Of a DNA stretch of 18,259 nt, positions 14,325 to 18,259 are shown one piece after another. The DNA is taken from positions 1 to 18,259 of the forward strand of contig DJPK01000014.1 of the NCBI GenBank assembly GCA_002438545.1, given 5' to 3'. Both the position numbers and the translations under genes were made by a program. The notes below the pieces were generated by a model. The model had not been told where the DNA came from and ran no database searches. It saw only the letters and a program-made list of their open reading frames with translations. The stretch is from Caryophanales bacterium UBA6414 (GTDB taxonomy: Bacteria; Bacillota_I; Bacilli_A; RF39; UBA660). Each line of letters opens with the position of its first letter. Position 1 is the first letter of the stretch.

Positions 14325-16463
14325 ATGTTTAAGAGAAATAGACCTATAAATAAGATAAGTAAGAAAAAGAAAATTAAAGTTAATGATAAATCACAAGGTT
14401 TAAATAAAGTTAAACATGATAGTCCTAAAATATTAGAGGATGTTATTTTAAAGAGATATATATTTATTATTGTAATAATATTTTTATGTTTTGGTATTAT
14501 TGGAGTACGTTTATTTAGTTTACAGATATTATCAAGGGATGAATATATAGCTAGTTTAGAAAGAGCAGTAGAAAAGAGAGTAGAGAGTACTTCAGCACCT
14601 CGCGGAAGAATATATGATCGTAATTATAATTTATTAGTAGATAATGTAGCAGTTAAAACTATTTATTATAAGAAAGAAAATAATGTTACTACGAAAGAAG
14701 AAGTAGAACTTGCTTATAAAGTTGCGGATTTAATCGAGGTAGATTATTCTAGTTTAACTGATTACAGGTTAAAGAATTTTTGGTATATTCAGAATAAAGA
14801 AGATGCTCAAAAGAAGATTACAGATAAAGAGTGGAAACTTAATAAAGAGAGAAAATTAAGTGATGATGATATTGTTGATTTAATATTTGAAAGAATTAGT
14901 GAAGAAGAACTTAGTAAGTTTGAAGATAGAGATAAAGAGGCAGCATATATATATTACTTGATGAATAAGGGATATAGTTATGCAGAGAAAGTTATTAAGA
15001 GTAAAGATATTACCGAGAAAGAGTATGCAGTAATATCAGAGAATATTGATGTTCTTTGTGGGTTTAATACCAAGTTAGATTGGGAGAGAGTATATCTATA
15101 TGGAGATACTTTTAAGAGTATTTTAGGAAGTGTTTCTTCAGATACGCAAGGTATTCCTAGTGAGTTAGCAGAGTATTATTTAGATAATGGATATTCTTTA
15201 GCAGATAGAGTAGGTATTAGTTATTTAGAGTATCAGTATGAGAATTATTTAAAAGGAACAAAAGCAATATATAAAGTACTTCCGGATAATACTTATGAAT
15301 TAGTTAGTGAAGGTAAACGTGGTAATGATATAGTGTTAACTATTGATATTAATTTACAAAAGTATTTAGAAGAAGTATTAACTAGTGAGGTTATGAGCGC
15401 AAAGTATGAAGCAAATACAGAGTATTATAATAGATCGTTTGCGATAGTATCAGATCCTAATACCGGAGAGATATTAGCGATGGGTGGTAAACAAATTAGA
15501 GAAAGAGAAGATGGCAGTAGATATATCGTTGATTATACACCGGGAATTATGACATTACCTGTAACACCAGGTTCGATTGTTAAAGGTGCTTCTATGTTAG
15601 TAGGATATAAATATGGAGCTATTAATATTGGTGATACAGTACAAGATGATTGTATTAAGATAAAAGATACTCCAGAAAAGTGTTCATGGAAGAAGTTAGG
15701 ATTAATTGATGATGTTGATGCGTTAAGAATGTCTTCTAACTATTATCAATATTTAATTGCGATAAAGATAGGTAATGGTACATATAATTATAATGAAGCT
15801 TTAAAGATAGATACTGATGCTTTTAAGAAGTATCGTGATATGTATTCTTCATTTGGTCTTGGTGTGAAGACTGGTATTGATTTACCAGTAGAAAGTCTAG
15901 GGTATACAGGTAAGTCGACATTACCGGGGCATTTACTAGATTTTGCTATTGGACAGTATGATACTTATACACCTATACAGTTATCACAATATATAAATAC
16001 TTTAGCTAATGGAGGAACAAGGTTAAAACCTTATTTACTTAAAGAAGTATACAGTCAGTCTTCGAATGATGAAGATACGTTTGGAGAGTTAATTTATAAG
16101 ACAGATGTTAAAGCACTAGGTAAAGTAGATGTAGATAGTAAATATATTGATCGAGTTAAATATGGATTTAATAGAACAGTTATAGATGGATTAGGTAATG
16201 GTTATATGGGATATTATACTAATTCAGGTGGTAAGACAGGAACTAGTCAAAGTTTTATTGATACCGATGGCGATAATGTAGTAGATACTGAAACTATAAC
16301 AACATCTTTTGTTGGATATAGTCCAGCAGATAATCCTATGATGAGTATCGTAGTAGTAAGCCCGGATATTAGTAATTCATATGGGGATGTTTCTTATACT
16401 TCACCAGTTACTAAAAGAATATCTGCAAAAATTGTTAATAAATACTTTGAAATTTATAAATAG
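14325..16463 (+). CDS. Class B penicillin-binding protein, PBP2b-like transpeptidase
   Basis: A 712-residue peptidoglycan DD-transpeptidase. A basic cytoplasmic tail of about 42 residues leads into one membrane helix (about 45-65), then the PBP dimerisation domain with the conserved PRGRIYDRNYNLLVDN (about 91-106), a helical insertion, and the transpeptidase domain. All three active-site motifs are present: SIVK (S417, K420), SSN (S470-N472) and KTGTS (K637-S641). The helical insert followed by LDWERVYLYGDTFKSILGSV and GYSLADRVGISYLEYQYE resembles streptococcal PBP2b, the elongation-specific class B PBP, so a role in cell elongation is likely. There are no PASTA domains. It is third in the pduL operon, and its 3' end holds the promoter for rpmG. 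Confidence 0.92.
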   Translation: MFKRNRPINKISKKKKIKVNDKSQGLNKVKHDSPKILEDVILKRYIFIIVIIFLCFGIIGVRLFSLQILSRDEYIASLERAVEKRVESTSAPRGRIYDRNYNLLVDNVAVKTIYYKKENNVTTKEEVELAYKVADLIEVDYSSLTDYRLKNFWYIQNKEDAQKKITDKEWKLNKERKLSDDDIVDLIFERISEEELSKFEDRDKEAAYIYYLMNKGYSYAEKVIKSKDITEKEYAVISENIDVLCGFNTKLDWERVYLYGDTFKSILGSVSSDTQGIPSELAEYYLDNGYSLADRVGISYLEYQYENYLKGTKAIYKVLPDNTYELVSEGKRGNDIVLTIDINLQKYLEEVLTSEVMSAKYEANTEYYNRSFAIVSDPNTGEILAMGGKQIREREDGSRYIVDYTPGIMTLPVTPGSIVKGASMLVGYKYGAINIGDTVQDDCIKIKDTPEKCSWKKLGLIDDVDALRMSSNYYQYLIAIKIGNGTYNYNEALKIDTDAFKKYRDMYSSFGLGVKTGIDLPVESLGYTGKSTLPGHLLDFAIGQYDTYTPIQLSQYINTLANGGTRLKPYLLKEVYSQSSNDEDTFGELIYKTDVKALGKVDVDSKYIDRVKYGFNRTVIDGLGNGYMGYYTNSGGKTGTSQSFIDTDGDNVVDTETITTSFVGYSPADNPMMSIVVVSPDISNSYGDVSYTSPVTKRISAKIVNKYFEIYK

Positions 16464-16474
16464 TATGATATAAT
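16447..16474 (+). promoter_or_regulatory. Promoter of rpmG-efp
   Basis: TTGAAA (16447-16452), a 16-bp spacer and TATAAT (16469-16474) preceded by TGA (extended -10). The -35 lies within the last codons of the PBP gene and the -10 just after its stop. Confidence 0.75.
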
Positions 16475-16505
16475 ATCAATGATATTTTTGTAAGGAGGGA
16501 TATTT

Positions 16506-16673
16506 ATGGCCAAGAAAAATGAAAATAGAGTATTAGTATCTTTAGTTTGTGAAGAATGTAAAACTCCTAACTACACTGTTAGTAAAAATAAAAAGAATAC
16601 TACAGAACGTTTAGAATTAAATAAATTCTGTAATAAATGTCGTAAGACTACTAATCATAAAGAGAAAAAATAG
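16506..16673 (+). CDS. rpmG: 50S ribosomal protein L33
   Basis: A 55-residue basic ribosomal protein of the large subunit. It begins MAKKNENRVLVSLVCEEC, then has PNYTVSKNKKNTTERLELNKFC and a short Lys-rich tail, which is the L33 pattern. It keeps both cysteine pairs (C15/C18 and C42/C45), so it is the zinc-binding form. The Shine-Dalgarno AAGGAGGG at 16493-16500 is nearly perfect. The gene is 17 bp upstream of efp and probably co-transcribed with it; the usual secE-nusG neighbours are absent. Confidence 0.95.
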   Translation: MAKKNENRVLVSLVCEECKTPNYTVSKNKKNTTERLELNKFCNKCRKTTNHKEKK

Positions 16674-16690
16674 TATAAGGATGGTATAAA

Positions 16691-17248
16691 ATGATAAATG
16701 TTAATGATTTTAAAACAGGCATGACTGTTAGCTATGAAGGAAATATTTATCAAGTATTAGAGTTCCAACATGTTAAACCTGGTAAAGGTGCTGCAATAGT
16801 TAAAGCAAAACTTAAAAATTTACGTACCGGTTCAATATTTGAACAAACATTTAATGCTGGTATTAAAATTCCTGCTGCTCATGTAGATAAGAGTAAAATG
16901 CAATTTTTATATGCTACAGGAGATGTTTATAGTTTTATGAATATGGATACTTACGAACAAGTTGAAGTAAATAAGAGTCAAATTGAGGATCAAGTTAAGT
17001 TTCTAAAAGAAGGTTTAGAAGTAATGCTTTCATTCTATGAAAATGAATTAATTGGTATAGAACTTCCTGAAAAAGTTGATTATAAAATTATTGCTACTGA
17101 ACCTGCTGTTAAAGGAAATACAACTACTGGTGCTACTAAAGATGCTATTATTGAAACAGGTATGTTAGTAAAAGTTCCACTATTTATTGAACAAGATGAA
17201 GAAATAATTGTATCTACTAAAGATGGTAAATACGTATCTAGAAAATAA
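16691..17248 (+). CDS. efp: Translation elongation factor P
   Basis: A 185-residue factor that binds between the ribosomal P and E sites and helps synthesis of polyproline stretches. All three beta-barrel domains are present: the KOW-like N-domain (1-65), the middle OB domain (about 66-127) and the C-terminal OB domain (about 128-185). The loop tip reads HVKPGKGAA with lysine at position 32, the same position as the modified Lys32 of Bacillus EF-P; the modifying enzyme is not in this window. The Shine-Dalgarno AAGGATGG precedes the ATG. It ends before a clear terminator. Confidence 0.97.
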   Translation: MINVNDFKTGMTVSYEGNIYQVLEFQHVKPGKGAAIVKAKLKNLRTGSIFEQTFNAGIKIPAAHVDKSKMQFLYATGDVYSFMNMDTYEQVEVNKSQIEDQVKFLKEGLEVMLSFYENELIGIELPEKVDYKIIATEPAVKGNTTTGATKDAIIETGMLVKVPLFIEQDEEIIVSTKDGKYVSRK

Positions 17249-17250
17249 TT

Positions 17251-17280
17251 AAAGTATAGAAATATACTTTTTTATTTTTT
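17251..17280 (+). terminator. Intrinsic terminator of rpmG-efp
   Basis: An 8-bp perfect stem, AAAGTATA / TATACTTT (17251-17258, 17263-17270), is closed by a GAAA tetraloop and followed by a T-rich tail through 17280. Confidence 0.88.
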
Positions 17281-17361
17281 ATTATTATATATTTATGTGG
17301 CTACTAGACTATATATTTTTTTCTTATAATATAACAAAATATTTATAAGGAAGTGAAGTAT

Positions 17362-17625
17362 ATGTTGTATAAAACTATTAAGCCTAAGAAATATATTAAT
17401 AATGATAATTACTATTATAATATTATTAGAAAAAATATTAGAAAGTATCGCGCTAGTAATAATTTAACGCAACAAGATTTAGCAGATATGACTGATTTAT
17501 CAAGAGAATATATTAGTGATATAGAAAATGATAAGAGAAATAAACATTTTACTATTTCAGTATTAGGTAGAATTGCTGAGGCACTAGATATAGATATAAA
17601 AGAGTTTTTTAATGAAGAAGAATAA
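17362..17625 (+). CDS. Small XRE-family helix-turn-helix regulator
   Basis: An 87-residue DNA-binding protein. Residues 1-20 are a Lys/Tyr/Asn-rich lead, then IRKNIRKYRASNNLTQQDLADMTDLSREYISDIENDKR (about 21-59) is a canonical XRE/Cro-type HTH (QQDLA in helix 2, SREYISDIE in recognition helix 3), and VLGRIAEALDIDIKEFF closes the five-helix fold. No effector or oligomerisation domain follows. ATG 17362 is chosen because AAGGAAGTGA at 17348-17357 precedes it; an in-frame GTG at 17353 overlaps that site. A TATAAT at 17325-17330 may be its -10, with a poor -35. It lies just upstream of the repeat-bearing leader and could regulate it, which is inference. Confidence 0.88.
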   Translation: MLYKTIKPKKYINNDNYYYNIIRKNIRKYRASNNLTQQDLADMTDLSREYISDIENDKRNKHFTISVLGRIAEALDIDIKEFFNEEE

Positions 17626-17653
17626 TTTAATATAATTTTCTTATTAAAATATC

Positions 17654-17682
17654 TTGCACATAGTATTGTTTTGGTTTATAAT
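17654..17682 (+). promoter_or_regulatory. Strong promoter of the repeat/poly-G leader
   Basis: TTGCAC (17654-17659), a 17-bp spacer and TATAAT (17677-17682). A transcript from here would begin near 17689 and carry about 130 nt of leader before ATG 17821. I see no other acceptable promoter between here and the surface-protein gene at 17981. Confidence 0.72.
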
Positions 17683-17746
17683 TAATTTAAGGTAAGAAAA
17701 TAAACAAACGATGGTGTAATTACCTCAAGTAAGAATTGTTGATGAA

Positions 17747-17767
17747 ATTGTACATTTTAATTCGCAA
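17747..17767 (+). repeat. 21-bp direct repeat, copy 1
   Basis: The unit runs from ATTGTACATT to AATTCGCAA and is identical to copy 2, with a 4-bp spacer (25-bp period). With its flank it forms a small palindrome, TAATT-CGC-AATTA, which copy 2 lacks. Confidence 0.9.
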
Positions 17768-17771
17768 TTAT

Positions 17772-17792
17772 ATTGTACATTTTAATTCGCAA
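17772..17792 (+). repeat. 21-bp direct repeat, copy 2
   Basis: A perfect second copy of the unit at 17747-17767. It abuts the right arm of the enclosing inverted repeat. Only two copies are seen, so this is not a CRISPR array. Confidence 0.9.
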
Positions 17793-17820
17793 ATCAACAA
17801 GTAGAAAGGAGTTAAAAATT

Positions 17821-17880
17821 ATGAATAATATTAATATAAATGTGTTAACTCTAAGTTTACTGGGGGGGGGGGCAAAATAA
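17821..17880 (+). CDS. Short leader ORF interrupted by a poly-G tract
   Basis: I recognise no family. AAAGGAG at 17805-17811 sits 9 nt before ATG 17821, a strong initiation site. As written the ORF encodes 19 residues: MNNININVLTLSLL, then GGG and AK, with TAA just after an 11-G run. If the run were 10 or 13 G, the frame would continue QNNTLVCLKEGIGTMVKSLRN to a TAG at 17936-17938 (38 or 39 residues), inside the following terminator hairpin. With 12 G it would stop at 17895-17897. It may be a phase-variable leader peptide, a real 38-residue peptide gene with a sequencing error, or untranslated. Initiation evidence is good; function is unknown. Confidence 0.5.
   Translation: MNNININVLTLSLLGGGAK
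17862..17872 (+). repeat. 11-G homopolymer
   Basis: Eleven consecutive G in DNA that is otherwise overwhelmingly A/T; no other G or C run in the window approaches it. It is a likely slippage site for DNA or RNA polymerase, or a length error in the assembly. Confidence 0.95.
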
Positions 17881-17919
17881 TACACTTGTTTGTTTAAAAG
17901 AAGGAATAGGAACTATGGT

Positions 17920-17961
17920 AAAGAGTTTAAGAAATTAGACTCTTTTTATCGTAGTTTTTTT
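17920..17961 (+). terminator. Intrinsic terminator (attenuator candidate) before the surface-protein gene
   Basis: AAAGAGTTTAA (17920-17930) pairs with TTAGACTCTTT (17935-17945), 11 bp with one G-U, around a GAAA tetraloop, followed by a U tract and a second T7 run to 17961. It lies 35 bp upstream of ATG 17981 with no promoter in between, so it should limit expression of that gene. Confidence 0.75.
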
Positions 17962-17980
17962 GTTGAAAGGGTGTACGTTT

Positions 17981-18259
17981 ATGAAGGATAAAAAATTATT
18001 GTTAATTGTTTTAATACTAGTATTATTTGTTTCAATTGGGAAAGAAACTTATGCTTTATTTACTAATGAAGTGAGTTCTATTGTACAAAGTTATTCTACT
18101 GGAACATTAAAATTAAGTTATAGTAATACTAGTATTAATCTAGATAATGCATATCCATTAGCGGATAAAGATGGAATGAATCAAGATGTAAATACTATTA
18201 CTATAACAAATATTGGTACTTTGGCATATAAGTTTAATGTTATAATTGATCCTTCTAGT
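17981..18259 (+). CDS. TasA/camelysin-like secreted surface protein (partial, 3' end outside window)
   Basis: The first 93 residues of a secreted protein. A KDKK start, a hydrophobic helix (about 6-19) and an IGKETYALFTNE junction form a signal peptide of the kind cleaved by SipW-type signal peptidase. After it come SYSTGTLKLSYSN, INLDNAYPLADKDG and VNTITITNIGTLAYKFNVII, which follow the TasA/CalY (camelysin) pattern of a small Ig-like beta fold. Such proteins form biofilm fibres or surface layers. AAAGGGTG at 17966-17973 is 7 nt before the ATG. The open frame runs off the window, so the full domain layout and any sipW neighbour cannot be seen. Confidence 0.8.
   Translation, partial: MKDKKLLLIVLILVLFVSIGKETYALFTNEVSSIVQSYSTGTLKLSYSNTSINLDNAYPLADKDGMNQDVNTITITNIGTLAYKFNVIIDPSS

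Larger units (their letters stand above)
17736..17800 (+). repeat. 8-bp inverted repeat enclosing two direct repeats
   Basis: TTGTTGAT (17736-17743) and its exact reverse complement ATCAACAA (17793-17800) bracket a 49-nt interior that holds both 21-bp direct repeats. In RNA the arms could close a large stem-loop about 20 nt before the mini-ORF start; in DNA the block could be an operator or a recombination site. Confidence 0.65.

Noticed and set aside
14325..16463. Resistance-type (PBP2a-like) transpeptidase
   Set aside because: The motifs and domain order are those of an ordinary PBP2b-like elongation enzyme; there is no MecA-type N-terminal domain or regulator nearby.
17716..17723. GTAATTAC palindrome in the leader
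   Set aside because: Perfect 8-bp palindrome, but such short AT-rich palindromes are expected by chance here.
17747..17792. Possible CRISPR array
   Set aside because: Only two repeat copies with a 4-bp spacer and no cas genes.

Overview
The window is a stretch of a very AT-rich, low-GC Gram-positive (Bacillota) chromosome. Intergenic regions are short, Shine-Dalgarno sites are strong (AAGGAGG-like), promoters are TTGACT/TTGAAA plus TATAAT, and TGA is used as a true stop (for example the ATGA stop/start overlaps at 5205-5208 and 7385-7388), so this is not a code-4 mycoplasma. A class B penicillin-binding protein shows a walled cell. A GerQ-like spore-coat gene and a TasA/camelysin-like surface protein point to a spore-forming or formerly spore-forming Bacilli lineage; an uncultured gut Bacilli/Erysipelotrichia/RF39-type organism is my inference, not something the sequence proves.

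Positions 1-11813 are a cell-surface polysaccharide locus. Operon 1 (81-6578) encodes an ABC-2 polysaccharide exporter (ATPase and permease), a two-domain GT2 glycosyltransferase and two large polytopic membrane proteins, the second with the DUF2142 signature. It ends in an intrinsic terminator that overlaps its last stop codon. Operon 2 (6669-10710) has its own TTGACT-18-TATAAT promoter and encodes a polyprenyl-phosphate-sugar synthase-like GT2, a DUF2304 membrane protein, a Wzx-like MOP flippase and two further GT2 enzymes. A TagO/WecA-type initiating phosphoglycosyltransferase follows at 10770. A reasonable model is that TagO primes undecaprenyl phosphate, the cytoplasmic GT2 enzymes build the chain, the ABC transporter exports it, and the polyprenyl-P-sugar synthase plus membrane GT-C-like proteins decorate it outside.

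Positions 11814-17248 are housekeeping. On the minus strand lie a LemA-like protein and GerQ; on the plus strand lie PduL-type phosphotransacylase, an orphan ABC-exporter membrane domain with no ATPase, and a PBP2b-like transpeptidase; then L33 and elongation factor P, closed by a GAAA-tetraloop terminator.

Positions 17249-18259 are the unusual part. A small XRE regulator is followed by a strong promoter, a leader with two 21-bp direct repeats bracketed by 8-bp inverted repeats, a short ORF with a perfect Shine-Dalgarno and an 11-G homopolymer, an intrinsic terminator, and then a TasA/camelysin-like secreted protein truncated by the window edge. Only one of the three frames after the G tract carries ribosomes into the terminator hairpin. 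This suggests a slippage-controlled (phase-variable) attenuator of a surface protein. That is a hypothesis; an assembly error in the G tract is the main alternative.
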